46,832 bases of DNA from Oligoflexia bacterium (GTDB lineage Bacteria > Bdellovibrionota > UBA1018 > CAIPTA01), in contig JAMLID010000026.1 of assembly GCA_023954355.1 (NCBI GenBank), forward strand, positions 1 through 46,832, written 5' to 3'. Of this stretch, positions 1 to 8,771 are shown in pieces. Both the position numbers and the translations under genes were made by a program. The notes under the pieces are model-generated. The model was given only the letters and a program-made list of their open reading frames with translations. It did no database searches and had not been told where the DNA came from. The first letter of the stretch is position 1, and every line of letters begins with the position of its first letter.

Positions 1-688
1 TTACTGGGGCTCTCATAGAGTCTGAGTAATCTTGAAAGATGATGATATCAATTTTTGCTTTTTCTTGCTGAGAGTTACTAGATGTATTTGTTGATGAATT
101 TTCTGTTGTCTGATTGATTTCAGAAAAAACGTTGTCTACAGAACTGCCCGAATAATTGCTCCATTGGTATGTGCCATTATTATTTATGAAACACCCTCTG
201 CTAGCTATATATGGAAACGTATCTTGACTAACCAAAGTAGAAAAATCTTGAAAACTGAGCACTGAATTTGATGTATAAACTGATAAGAACTGTCCACTTA
301 CATGGAATTTGTAAATATTTGGTTCATTGTCATTCGGATCCCAAAAAATTGTCTTATAAGAAGAACAATTGTCTGCATCTGCAAATAGCTCTATTGAATC
401 ACCGCTAATTGTAAATGATCCATATATTACTTCATATTTGAATGTATTTTGTGATTGTTCACATATAAAAGTTAGACCAAATCTATTGTTGTTCCCTAAC
501 TTAAAAGCCACTGCACAATTCCCGTACTGAGTAGATGCTATCGGAATAGCCCACAATTTATTTACTATTCCACTACTCTCTAATGCGTTAGTTGATGAAA
601 TACTAGCACCACCAGAGCCACCTCCACCTGAGCCGCAGGCGGTTAATAAAAATAAAATCAAAACTAGTAAATGAAATTTCATTTTCAT
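1..688 (-). CDS. Lipoprotein, N-terminal part, probably with VWA domain (cut by window edge)
   Basis: Open from an ATG at 688 (a second ATG lies at 682) to the window edge, about 229 codons. The N-terminus is a short hydrophobic signal ending in the lipobox LLTAC, followed by a Gly/Ser-rich linker, so it should be a lipidated envelope protein. Residues about 35-190 are clearly paralogous to the divergent lipoprotein at 880-1887: both share KLWAIP/KVWAIP, YGNCA, a TIFW(D/N)P motif and IASRGC. Near the window edge the sequence reads IDIIIFQDYSDSM. This resembles the start of a von Willebrand A domain with a MIDAS-like DxSxS, which the paralog lacks. Function unknown. No clear Shine-Dalgarno sequence precedes the start. 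Confidence 0.8.
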   Translation of the reverse strand, partial: MKMKFHLLVLILFLLTACGSGGGGSGGASISSTNALESSGIVNKLWAIPIASTQYGNCAVAFKLGNNNRFGLTFICEQSQNTFKYEVIYGSFTISGDSIELFADADNCSSYKTIFWDPNDNEPNIYKFHVSGQFLSVYTSNSVLSFQDFSTLVSQDTFPYIASRGCFINNNGTYQWSNYSGSSVDNVFSEINQTTENSSTNTSSNSQQEKAKIDIIIFQDYSDSMRAPV

Positions 689-879
689 AATTCAAAAACA
701 TGGTGCAGAAAAAATGCCAAAAAAAACTGCAATAATATCTGCGCATCTCAAACAAGATACATTTAGTGAAACTAAGCATCTGTCAAATATTACACCCATG
801 TATCCCTCTAGACATTCCTGAAAAGACTATAGAATTTCTGGCATCGGATTTGCTTTACCTCAAGCAAGGAGAAGTCAAT

Positions 880-1887
880 ATGAAGTCATGGAAGCTTTTA
901 CCACAGTTTATAACATTACTAGTTTTGTGTAGCTGCGGAGGTGCAGGCGGCGGTGGCCCCGGAGGAGGAGGACAAGTATCGAATTCTTTAGCCCTTGACC
1001 CTAATAGCCTACAAGATAAGGTTTGGGCAATTCCACTGACAAATACCTATTACGGAAACTGTGCAATCGCATTTCAATTTGGATCTAATGGTCAATTTGG
1101 CGGAGTATATATCTGCGAAAGCTCATCCAATACTTATAAATATGAAGCCATCTATGGAACCTATACTATCTCCGGCTCGAACTTAACTATGCAGGCCGTG
1201 TCTGATTACTGTAGTGCTCTCAACACAAAAACTATTTTTTGGAACCCCTCAGATCCAGAAAATGGGACCGAAACTGTGTCATTTAATGTCTCTAATGGGA
1301 ATTTAACAATTGCTACCTCTGGAGGATTTTTAAATTTTATTCAAATTTCTGAAAGCAATTCTAGTTTTAGTTTCATAGCTTCTAGAGGATGCTACGCGGA
1401 ACAAAATAATGTTTACTCATGGATACCATATCAATCTAGCAATGCAGTTAATGTAGCAAGTGAACTTAACTCAAATGTGAATACAAATACGCTTACTCCA
1501 AATCCTTCTGCAAATGGAAATTGCTATAATTTGCAAGGACAAACCGGTGCAGTTACCGTTCAATTCGCGGGAACTTCAAGCGGAAACGGTTGGTATATGC
1601 AAAATAATGGTGGCGTTGGATTACCTTCAGTTACCTATTCACGCACCAACTCAGCTGGTGACACTTTACAAGTTTATGTTTCAGGAAACCAAGCATACGC
1701 ATCAGCTACACTAGCCTACACAACCGTAGCAGCAATCAACACCTACGCTGGTGGACAACTTTGCGGAATATACGTGTACAACTATGTTTCTGGCGGTCAG
1801 CTCTCTAGCTCAGTACCACTTCTAGGACCTAACGGTAGTGCGATCTATATGCAGTATGGTTGGCAAAACTACATGTTGACTCTCTAA
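880..1887 (+). CDS. Gly-rich lipoprotein, paralog of the gene at 1-688
   Basis: 335 aa from the ATG at 880, chosen because AAGGAG lies about 9 nt upstream and a signal peptide follows directly. An ATG at 766 in the same frame would add 38 residues that do not look like a signal. The signal ends at LVLCSC (lipobox-like), then a Gly-rich linker. Residues about 35-190 match the divergent neighbour; the C-terminal half (about 190-335) is Asn/Ser/Gly/Tyr-rich, beta-type sequence with a few cysteines. No enzyme motif is visible. It is likely an outer-membrane or surface lipoprotein of unknown role. The divergent paralogs suggest a local duplication followed by domain swapping. Confidence 0.8.
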   Translation: MKSWKLLPQFITLLVLCSCGGAGGGGPGGGGQVSNSLALDPNSLQDKVWAIPLTNTYYGNCAIAFQFGSNGQFGGVYICESSSNTYKYEAIYGTYTISGSNLTMQAVSDYCSALNTKTIFWNPSDPENGTETVSFNVSNGNLTIATSGGFLNFIQISESNSSFSFIASRGCYAEQNNVYSWIPYQSSNAVNVASELNSNVNTNTLTPNPSANGNCYNLQGQTGAVTVQFAGTSSGNGWYMQNNGGVGLPSVTYSRTNSAGDTLQVYVSGNQAYASATLAYTTVAAINTYAGGQLCGIYVYNYVSGGQLSSSVPLLGPNGSAIYMQYGWQNYMLTL

Positions 1888-1895
1888 TTTGCAAA

Positions 1896-1916
1896 TTTTT
1901 TAATTTGATTAAAAAA
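1896..1916. terminator. Weak AT-rich hairpin after the lipoprotein gene
   Basis: T6AAT, loop TTG, ATTA6 forms a 9-bp A/T stem just downstream of the stop at 1887. It is symmetrical and could act on either strand, but has no G/C pairs, so the call is weak. Confidence 0.3.
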
Positions 1917-2068
1917 GCTCTATTAAGACTTTATACGAAGTCACTGCAAATTTTAGTATTTACTAATTCGATCTTTGAATCAGTGCACTTTATCCAACCT
2001 AAATTACTTTTCAAAAGGGTTAATATTTTCTCTTTCCTTCCATCAATATGTAATCGCAGGAAGCTACA

Positions 2069-2191
2069 CGGTTAGGCCCCTCATTTATGAGGAGCGGATG
2101 CAGGATGTATGAAGTGGTGGGCTGCGCCGGCCGGGAGGCGAGTGTTGTGGCAAAAGGAGTCCGCGATCCTGAGCCATTATTAAAGACCATG
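2069..2191. other. GC-rich non-coding island in the 1888-2191 gap
   Basis: The gap between the lipoprotein gene and the SGNH gene is ordinary AT-rich DNA up to about 2068. It then switches abruptly to a GC-rich block of about 120 bp containing a perfect hairpin (CCTCAT-TT-ATGAGG, 2079-2092), GCGCCGGCCGGGAGGCG at about 2126-2142, and a CAGGAT/ATCCTG inverted pair (2101 and 2166). Its composition differs sharply from everything around it. An open frame on the minus strand (63 codons) covers it but has no RBS or recognisable domain. It could be a dispersed structured repeat, an RNA, or foreign DNA. Confidence 0.45.
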
Positions 2192-3313
2192 CTACTTAAC
2201 ATCAAAAACATACCTTTTACTCAACTCTACCTCTAATACTTCTGCTAAAAGCTGATTTCCTCTCTCATTTAAATGTCCGTCATCTAAAAAAACATTCTCT
2301 CCTTTTGCTATTTTTAGAGCAAAAAAATCATACAGAGAAAATGCCTCAACGCCTGCCATTCGAACAGACTCAAAAAACTTTCTCTCTGCCTCTCTTTTAC
2401 TTGTCTCTTTCCCTACAAAACAACTGCCCAGTGCATTTGTAACAATCTCTGTCCACTTAGTATCTAATAATTCAATATCGTTTGGCAGATAGACAATAAG
2501 TAAACGAGAGTTATTCTTAAGCGCTTCTCTTCTTAACTCTTTAAATAAAGCAGACGTAATTTCTATAGATCTTTTCCACTCTTCATCTTGATTAGTAAAG
2601 TACACCCCTAGAGGCACAAAATTTTCGTTTTTTTCACAAGATCCAATCGGTAATAATTCATGGCTTGATAAACTCTTTGCAATCTGCGCATTATCATACA
2701 CACGAAACATATGTGAGTATCTACGTAGTAGACGATAATAAGGTCGTAAATAAAAATAATGAATCGAATTGTTTTCTGTCACTTCAGCATACGGTCTTAA
2801 AAAGTCTACTCTAGACTGATATCTACCGGCAAAATTAGAATTATTATTCACGAAGTCTGTCAGAGAAGAAAAAAATAGAACAGTTAAGTTTGGTTGATAT
2901 ATTGATACATACTCTTTGAATGCTAATAGTTCTTGAGTTGTTCCCCAATCTCCTATCGCTAAAATATTTGCCGCAATCGATAGTTTATCTGATAATAAAT
3001 AAGAAAAGTGGTCTTTATCTTCTATAGAGATCTGCTCTATCATTGAGTCACCGATCCATAAAACTTTCTGGTGATTCTTTTCATCTTTTTGTTTAGGTAA
3101 ACTTAATTTGCGAAAGCCATATTCAGAGTACTTTAAAGGTCCTTTTCCAATAAGTACCGTAGCACCTGGTGGACCTTTATGCCCTAAAAGATCATCATCA
3201 ACAACAAAAGAGATTAAACGAGGGGGGGTAATCAATAGTCTCGATACCATTTCTGAGATAGAAATAAATAAAAAAAACGAAACGAAAATTTTTACTATAA
3301 TACTTTTAATCAT
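2192..3313 (-). CDS. Membrane-anchored SGNH/GDSL-like protein
   Basis: 373 aa with one N-terminal membrane segment (residues about 5-28) and an SGNH-hydrolase fold outside it. The nucleophile block is IGDS (Ser90) and the C-terminal Asp-His block is DDGHLNERG (His347), so the catalytic residues are kept. SGNH proteins next to MBOAT acyltransferases typically act as acyl esterases or transferases on envelope glycans (DltD, AlgJ/X and PatB types). The ATG overlaps the stop of the small gene upstream (ATGA). It is the last gene of the minus-strand run that starts with the carrier protein at 9014. The acceptor substrate is unknown. Confidence 0.8.
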   Translation of the reverse strand: MIKSIIVKIFVSFFLFISISEMVSRLLITPPRLISFVVDDDLLGHKGPPGATVLIGKGPLKYSEYGFRKLSLPKQKDEKNHQKVLWIGDSMIEQISIEDKDHFSYLLSDKLSIAANILAIGDWGTTQELLAFKEYVSIYQPNLTVLFFSSLTDFVNNNSNFAGRYQSRVDFLRPYAEVTENNSIHYFYLRPYYRLLRRYSHMFRVYDNAQIAKSLSSHELLPIGSCEKNENFVPLGVYFTNQDEEWKRSIEITSALFKELRREALKNNSRLLIVYLPNDIELLDTKWTEIVTNALGSCFVGKETSKREAERKFFESVRMAGVEAFSLYDFFALKIAKGENVFLDDGHLNERGNQLLAEVLEVELSKRYVFDVK

Positions 3314-3453
3314 CTAGTTGAATAGAAGAATGGTGTACTACTCATATTTTCTTGTGAAAGAAAATATAAAGTACCTATAAGAAAAATCACGCCACTAAGA
3401 GTAAATAAAAACCAAAAGCGGTATCTATAGACCAAGTCTCTCAAATTCTTCAT
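3310..3453 (-). CDS. DUF5989-like small membrane protein (47 aa)
   Basis: A 47-codon ORF starting at ATG 3453 and ending in TGA that overlaps the ATG of the next SGNH gene (ATGA). It is basic at the N-terminus, has one transmembrane helix (residues about 14-33), then a short tail ending PFFYSTR. The pattern of aromatic RFW start, helix with central Gly, and PFxY end matches what I remember of DUF5989, a tiny membrane protein often found beside SGNH and MBOAT genes in polysaccharide clusters. Its position between two SGNH genes fits. Translational coupling supports it being real. Function unknown; it may be an accessory subunit of the acyltransferase complex. Confidence 0.7.
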   Translation of the reverse strand: MKNLRDLVYRYRFWFLFTLSGVIFLIGTLYFLSQENMSSTPFFYSTR

Positions 3454-3483
3454 ACTTTAAAATATATCGAATGCGCCAGTGCT

Positions 3484-4437
3484 TCAAGGACAATTCTTCC
3501 AGAAACCAACCGCAGATTCAGAAAATATCTTTTGTGCTTTAGCGTTAGGATGCGGGTCTGTAGAATCAACCCAATATGCAGCAAGCTCGCCTGGTAGCTG
3601 GTCCTGAAGATTAGTTACAGGAACATTATTGACACGAAATAGTTTTTCCACCTTTGCATATACATCGGTCACTTTTTTTTCACCTCTTGTACGTAGCTCA
3701 GGCAATAAAAGCACATAAAGAGGTATATTATGCTCTTTAGTTAATCGAATAAGGTGACTCGCAGCTTCGCTAAACCTGATCCAACTATCGTCTTGAAAGG
3801 TCTTACTATAATAATTTAAAAAATTATTCTCGGTCGTACGATAATAAAATAAACGCATTTGCACTTTTCGTAAAAACAGGGCTAAGTACGAGTTTTTTAC
3901 AATCCAAGAGCTCGGCTCTTTTTGCGTTGGCTCAGCGTCGTTCCAATAAAAACCATAAATCAATGCGCTGGGATTAAGAGAAAGTAAATTTTTTTCTACA
4001 TACTTTCCAATTTGTTCTAAATTATAATTTCCTATTCCAGCATTAATAACCTCAATATTATTACACTTCTGCTTTAGTAGTGATTCTAATTTTTGAGGGT
4101 ACGCACTAGCCTCTTCTACTCCCCAGCCGAGCGTAAATGAATCACCAATTGCGATTACTCTATAGACATCCTTAGATGAATTTTTAGAAATTTCATGATT
4201 TCTAAACCCAAAGGAGTTTGTTTTTAAGTCAACCCCCATTAAATAAGAGCTAGCACTTTCTCTATGAATATGAGATCTGGCATCGTCTACATTTATTTTA
4301 ATGTCTCTAGAGTATTTCCACATTTCAGCATCATAATCACGGTGAAAATGAAAAAACAAACCTAGAGTAAGCTCAATAATAAGAAGTTGAAATATAATCG
4401 CAACTATAAAAAAAATAATCTTTTTCATAAAATTCAT
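3484..4437 (-). CDS. Membrane-anchored SGNH-hydrolase-like protein
   Basis: 317 aa from ATG 4437 (ATG 4428 is an alternative; neither has a convincing RBS). One N-terminal membrane helix (about 5-29), then an SGNH fold: IGDSFTLGWGV (Ser100), INAGIGNYN (the Gly block), WNDAEP (the Asn block) and C-terminal DPHPNAKA (His296). This matches the family of anchored SGNH proteins in exopolysaccharide and acyl-transfer loci. It lies 36 nt downstream of the MBOAT gene in the same direction. Likely role: removal or transfer of an acyl group in the periplasm, together with the MBOAT. The substrate cannot be read from sequence. Confidence 0.8.
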   Translation of the reverse strand: MNFMKKIIFFIVAIIFQLLIIELTLGLFFHFHRDYDAEMWKYSRDIKINVDDARSHIHRESASSYLMGVDLKTNSFGFRNHEISKNSSKDVYRVIAIGDSFTLGWGVEEASAYPQKLESLLKQKCNNIEVINAGIGNYNLEQIGKYVEKNLLSLNPSALIYGFYWNDAEPTQKEPSSWIVKNSYLALFLRKVQMRLFYYRTTENNFLNYYSKTFQDDSWIRFSEAASHLIRLTKEHNIPLYVLLLPELRTRGEKKVTDVYAKVEKLFRVNNVPVTNLQDQLPGELAAYWVDSTDPHPNAKAQKIFSESAVGFWKNCP

Positions 4438-4473
4438 ATTTTTATATTAAACCTAGTAAAAAATATACACATA

Positions 4474-5772
4474 TCAAAATTGAAAATACATAAACTTAAT
4501 ATTTCTTGCGCTCTCTTCTTGAAAGAAAAATATTAAGAAACAGATAAAGAAAAAGCAGGCAACTTTCACATAGTGAGGAAAAAAAGATTTTTTAAGAAAA
4601 AATGGAAAAATGAAAAAAGCGACTCTTAAGATTGATTGAGATACGTACGGTGTCCAATCAAGAGAGCTAAAATCTAATATAGACAAAATTTTCCACCAAC
4701 GATTAGAGTAGAGAATTAAGAATGAAATACAGCTTAAATGAAACATAGTAAAGACACTCATAAATAACCAAAAGTGTCCAAATAGCTGCCTAGGCCGTCT
4801 AAGCCAAGGCTTTAATTGAGAATACAAAAACATCAACACAGCCCAATAAAGACCTACAATTAAATAGTTTAGTTCTAACCCATGCCAAGCTCCCATAAAT
4901 ACAAATGAACTAAATATAGAAAGCCAAATTAGCTTTGTTTTAAAAAAGACGGGATAATGAATATAATCTCTCAGCCAATTCGATAAACTAATATGCCAGC
5001 GCTGCCAAAAATCCTGAGGGTTTGTCGCTAGAAAAGGTGCTCTAAAATTAATAGATAACCTTATACCCATGATTCGCGAAATCCCTCTCGCCATATCAAC
5101 ATAACCTGAAAACTCTGCATAAAAGTGTATAGCTAAAGCAATAAGGCCAGAATAAAAAATCATAAAACTACTTGCATCATCCTTAAAAAGATTAGCTTCT
5201 ACCACTCTCCAAATTGGATCTGCAATACAAAATTTTTTAAACGCACCCCAAAGTACAAGTTGAAATGCCGTGAAAATAATACGCCAACGCATCGGTCGCC
5301 GTTTTCGCAACTCTCTCAAAAACACGTCATGGCGTTCAATTGGTCCAGCAAAAAATTTAGGCCAGTAAGATAAGAATAAAAAGAACTCACTAAAATTTAG
5401 TGTTTTCTTTTTATTTCTTAGCGCATCGATATGTAAAGAAATGACTGCCAAAGAATAATATGAAAAACCTATAGGAAAAGAAGTAAACGGAAATAAATTA
5501 CAAGCAATTAAGATTTTTAATCCAAATAAGAAAAGTAGCTGAAAGAGTATTCCTATTTTAAAATAAGAACGTAATATAAAAAACCAATGTATTGCTAAGG
5601 TAAAAATCAATAAAAGATAAGAGACGGTATCGACTGCTAAAAGTCTCAAACTAACTAAACTAAAAAAAACTAATAACCATTCTCTATATTTAGAATTATA
5701 TTTTTCTTTTGCGACAGCTGACAAAAAAGAAATTAAAAGCAAAGACCCGATAGTAAGAAATACTAAAAACAA
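4474..5772 (-). CDS. MBOAT-family membrane-bound O-acyltransferase (AlgI/DltB type)
   Basis: 432 aa, about 10-12 hydrophobic segments. Family landmarks are present: FAGPIER (143-147), FWQRWHISLSNWLRDY (255-270) and GAWHG with the putative catalytic His297. AlgI/DltB-type MBOATs take an activated acyl group in the cytoplasm (for DltB, from a carrier protein) and pass it across the membrane. The start is TTG at 5772, supported by AAAGGA 6 nt upstream and a 10-bp overlap with the SGNH-TPR gene. Because carrier protein, adenylation and tailoring genes are in the same cluster, the donor is inferred to be the acyl-carrier thioester made by those genes, as in the Dlt system. Confidence 0.9.
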   Translation of the reverse strand: MFLVFLTIGSLLLISFLSAVAKEKYNSKYREWLLVFFSLVSLRLLAVDTVSYLLLIFTLAIHWFFILRSYFKIGILFQLLFLFGLKILIACNLFPFTSFPIGFSYYSLAVISLHIDALRNKKKTLNFSEFFLFLSYWPKFFAGPIERHDVFLRELRKRRPMRWRIIFTAFQLVLWGAFKKFCIADPIWRVVEANLFKDDASSFMIFYSGLIALAIHFYAEFSGYVDMARGISRIMGIRLSINFRAPFLATNPQDFWQRWHISLSNWLRDYIHYPVFFKTKLIWLSIFSSFVFMGAWHGLELNYLIVGLYWAVLMFLYSQLKPWLRRPRQLFGHFWLFMSVFTMFHLSCISFLILYSNRWWKILSILDFSSLDWTPYVSQSILRVAFFIFPFFLKKSFFPHYVKVACFFFICFLIFFFQEESARNIKFMYFQF

Positions 5773-7175
5773 TTAGAGTCCTTTCTGCAATTGAAATATC
5801 CGTTTCCTATCAGCCAAGCCTCTAAACGACTAGCAATAGCCTCTGCAACTAAATGACTCCCTTTTAAAGTTAAATGACCAAAATCACCACTAAACCGATC
5901 TACAAATATTTGTTCATATGTATTACTTTTCAGCGCATTCTCAAAATTTTCTTGGTTATCAATTAACATTAACAATTGACTTTCTTTACCCAGCCAAGAG
6001 TACAGTTGCTGAATCGGCTGACGTGGATACTGAACAGCAACGTGCAGTATTCCTCTTTCTTGTATGGCGCGACTAAGCTGTCTATAAAGTTGTGATTGCC
6101 CACTATTGGTAGACGCTACTTGTTGCTCTACTCTATTAGCCATTCGATATTGATACTCAGCTTTTTTTGATTCGCCAGTTTGATCGTAGGCACGACCTAA
6201 CAATAGTCGTATTTTTGGATCAATTTCTTTTCCTTGCAGCACGTCTTCAATAAATGCAGTAAATTTATCTAACTCTCTCTCGTGCTCGTATAAGGTATAA
6301 AGTAGTTCGCAATAGATAAAAATATATTTTGTAGGAGAGTTAGAGTATTTTTTTATAACGCTTTTTAGGTGCTGCTCTGCTTTTGCTGTTTGCTTTAAGT
6401 TTTTATACAAAAAAAACTTTAAGGCATTTGCCCAAGATCCTTGAGGCGTATCATAATTTAAAGCTATAGCCGTATCAAAATAGTGCTCGGCCATTTCAAG
6501 GTCGGCTAGCTCAGAATAAACTTGCCCTAATTCTAAGTAGGCCATCTCGTGTAAAGGGTATTTTTCGATAACTTTTTTATGGTAATTTAGCGCTTCTTCG
6601 TAGCGTTTTTCTCTTCGAAGTCGCGCTCCAAAAAATCTATGGTACTCAATAGAATCAAATCCAGTACTCATCACAAAATCAAAGAAACTTTTTTCGTCTT
6701 GCCATTGATTAGGAGAATCAATCATTCCCTTTAGCCAAGTATCAAAAATAAAATACAAACGATAAGATCTTAAATTTCGAATCCACTCATAAGCTGTTGT
6801 ATAGTTATTTCTGTAACCTATCATCGTAAGAACTACATGGGGTCTATACTCATCCAGATAGCCATTTATTCCTCGATAGAGGTCTAAAAGTTCGGCTCCA
6901 GAAACTCCCTCGTTAATTACTTGAATCTTTTTTTTAAGCGGAAGTTTATTTAAGATCTTCTCAAGCTCATTAGGATAACTGGCCTTTGTATGATCGTCAC
7001 CTTTGGTTATAGAATCACCTAAAACAAGTACTCTAAGAGAAGAAGTCTCTACCTCTTCTCTTATATATGGCTTTAATGGCGCAGAGGTTCTTAATCTCCA
7101 CTCGAGTAATATTGCAAATAAGCAAAAAGTTAATAGAGACCAAAATAGTATTTTAAGTGCACTGGTAACGCTCAC
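5763..7175 (-). CDS. SGNH-hydrolase-like protein with internal TPR repeats
   Basis: 470 aa, GTG start at 7175 overlapping the halogenase stop (TAGTG). One N-terminal membrane helix (7-25), then an SGNH fold split by an insertion: LGDSITKGD (Ser55), NEGVSGAE and GYRNNYT form the first half. Residues about 175-360 are tetratricopeptide-like helices. The Asp-His block DFGHLTLKG (about 433-441) closes the SGNH domain. This layout of an anchored SGNH with inserted TPRs suggests the catalytic domain works on, or docks to, a partner protein. It is co-translated with the halogenase and the MBOAT. By position it is the best candidate for the DltD-like partner of the MBOAT. Confidence 0.75.
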   Translation of the reverse strand: MSVTSALKILFWSLLTFCLFAILLEWRLRTSAPLKPYIREEVETSSLRVLVLGDSITKGDDHTKASYPNELEKILNKLPLKKKIQVINEGVSGAELLDLYRGINGYLDEYRPHVVLTMIGYRNNYTTAYEWIRNLRSYRLYFIFDTWLKGMIDSPNQWQDEKSFFDFVMSTGFDSIEYHRFFGARLRREKRYEEALNYHKKVIEKYPLHEMAYLELGQVYSELADLEMAEHYFDTAIALNYDTPQGSWANALKFFLYKNLKQTAKAEQHLKSVIKKYSNSPTKYIFIYCELLYTLYEHERELDKFTAFIEDVLQGKEIDPKIRLLLGRAYDQTGESKKAEYQYRMANRVEQQVASTNSGQSQLYRQLSRAIQERGILHVAVQYPRQPIQQLYSWLGKESQLLMLIDNQENFENALKSNTYEQIFVDRFSGDFGHLTLKGSHLVAEAIASRLEAWLIGNGYFNCRKDSNCF

Positions 7176-8746
7176 TAGCTCTCCGTTCGCACTTGAATCT
7201 CTTTACAAAAATCTCTCACTAACGGTAGCTCTTTATCCAAGGATAGTGATTGTTGCTTAATATGTGAAAACAATAAATCACTATCATCTTTTTCTAAATA
7301 AGAAATTGCTGGCAAGACACTATCAGGAAAATAATCAAAGCCGGCTAAAATACAACTGTAATTGAATGCCCCAAAGATATAGCTACTGAAATCACTTTCT
7401 AGTGGCCATCTCTCTTTAAATAGCTCTAGTTTTTCCTTTAACGAAGTAGGAATCCGAGACTCTAGTGTAGCGTCCCTCCAAAAGCTTGTATCTTGTCTTT
7501 TACTTAAAATATAATGCATACATACAAAATCACGTACCTCAAAAAAGCATTCTTGAAATTTTTTATTGTACTGCCTTGCAAGAGATGGATGAAATTTTTT
7601 ATTAGGAAAATGCTTTACCAACTGAAAAAGCTGGTACTCAATAAAGAAAATCCCAGTTGATTCTAACGGCTCTAAAAATGCGCCAGCCAAACCTATGGCA
7701 ACACAATTTTTTGCCCATAAATTTGGAAAATGACCCGAGCGAAATTTAATATGAAATGGCTCTAAGTTACTACATCTTTTCTCGCCCATAAGCGCTCGAA
7801 TCTCAGATTCTGCCTTAAGAAAATCAGAGTGCTTTGATGAAAATACATACCCAGCGCCGATTCGATTCTGTAGAGGAATCTGCCAAGTCCAACCAGCCTC
7901 CATAGCAATAGCAGATGTATAAGAATGAAATTCTTTAGTAGAATCAGTATAGGGAACTTGCAATGCAACTGCAGAATCACATAATAAATGATCTGATTGA
8001 GATAAAAATTTTTCTTTCAAAACCCCCTCTATCAATAAGCTACGAAAGCCAGAGCAATCTATAAAAAAGTCACCTTCTATAACTCGACCGTCTTTTAATT
8101 TTAAAGAAACTATTTGACCATGCTCGTCTGTAAGTGAAGAAACATATTCACCCTCTACATGACTGACACCTCGAGTACTAGCGAGATCTTTTAAATAATT
8201 TCCAAACAAATAGGCATCGAGATGATAGGCATAGTTCAAACTAGAAACTTTCGCATTTGCTTTTCTAGGTGCTTTATTTTTGTCACTTAAATAAGCATTC
8301 GGACTACAGGCATAAGCAAAAGGTCCTCTGTCTAGACCAGTGAGTTTATCTCTAAGCCAAAAGTGACTTAACGGAATTTGTCCTTCTAAGCCCAAGTGAT
8401 AAGAAAAACCATAGAGATCTACATAATTGCCCCTATAGTGATGAAAAGGATGATAAAAGTAATCTTTTGAGTTTGGCCCACTTCTCCAATTTTCAAAGCG
8501 GATTGCATTTTTGAACCCACCATTACATTTAGCAATCCAATCATTTTCGTCTATACCTAAGAAATCAATTGTTGCCCTGAGTGTAGGTACTGTAGCTTCT
8601 CCCACTCCAATTCTTTTAATATCTTTTGACTCAACCACCGTAACAGATAGAGTCTTTGAAAAAGCTTTGTTTAAATAAGCTGCACTCATCCATCCAGCTG
8701 TTCCGCCACCTAAAATTACTACCTTTTTTATATTTTCGTGCTTCAT
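7175..8746 (-). CDS. Flavin-dependent halogenase, tryptophan-halogenase (PrnA-like) family
   Basis: 523 aa from ATG 8746; a GTG at 8758 in frame has no RBS, whereas GGAAC precedes the ATG. Family landmarks: GGGTAGW (FADH2-binding, about 13-19), GVGEATVPT, catalytic Lys79 in GGFKNAIRF (same number as the HOCl-binding Lys of PrnA/RebH), WTWQIP (WxWxIP, 286-291) and LEPLESTGI (358-366). These enzymes use FADH2, O2 and halide to halogenate electron-rich rings. Length and motifs fit the PrnA clade, not the shorter PltA/Bmp2 carrier-pyrrole halogenases. Context (carrier protein directly upstream, prolyl-type ligase) nevertheless suggests a carrier-bound ring as substrate. Regiochemistry and halide cannot be told. 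Confidence 0.88.
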   Translation of the reverse strand: MKHENIKKVVILGGGTAGWMSAAYLNKAFSKTLSVTVVESKDIKRIGVGEATVPTLRATIDFLGIDENDWIAKCNGGFKNAIRFENWRSGPNSKDYFYHPFHHYRGNYVDLYGFSYHLGLEGQIPLSHFWLRDKLTGLDRGPFAYACSPNAYLSDKNKAPRKANAKVSSLNYAYHLDAYLFGNYLKDLASTRGVSHVEGEYVSSLTDEHGQIVSLKLKDGRVIEGDFFIDCSGFRSLLIEGVLKEKFLSQSDHLLCDSAVALQVPYTDSTKEFHSYTSAIAMEAGWTWQIPLQNRIGAGYVFSSKHSDFLKAESEIRALMGEKRCSNLEPFHIKFRSGHFPNLWAKNCVAIGLAGAFLEPLESTGIFFIEYQLFQLVKHFPNKKFHPSLARQYNKKFQECFFEVRDFVCMHYILSKRQDTSFWRDATLESRIPTSLKEKLELFKERWPLESDFSSYIFGAFNYSCILAGFDYFPDSVLPAISYLEKDDSDLLFSHIKQQSLSLDKELPLVRDFCKEIQVRTES

Positions 8747-8771
8747 AACCAGTTCCACGCAAAAAAAGAAA

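Noticed and set aside
2020..2211. 63-codon minus-strand frame across the GC-rich island
   Set aside because: No RBS, its composition follows the island, and it has no domain; better treated as a structured repeat.
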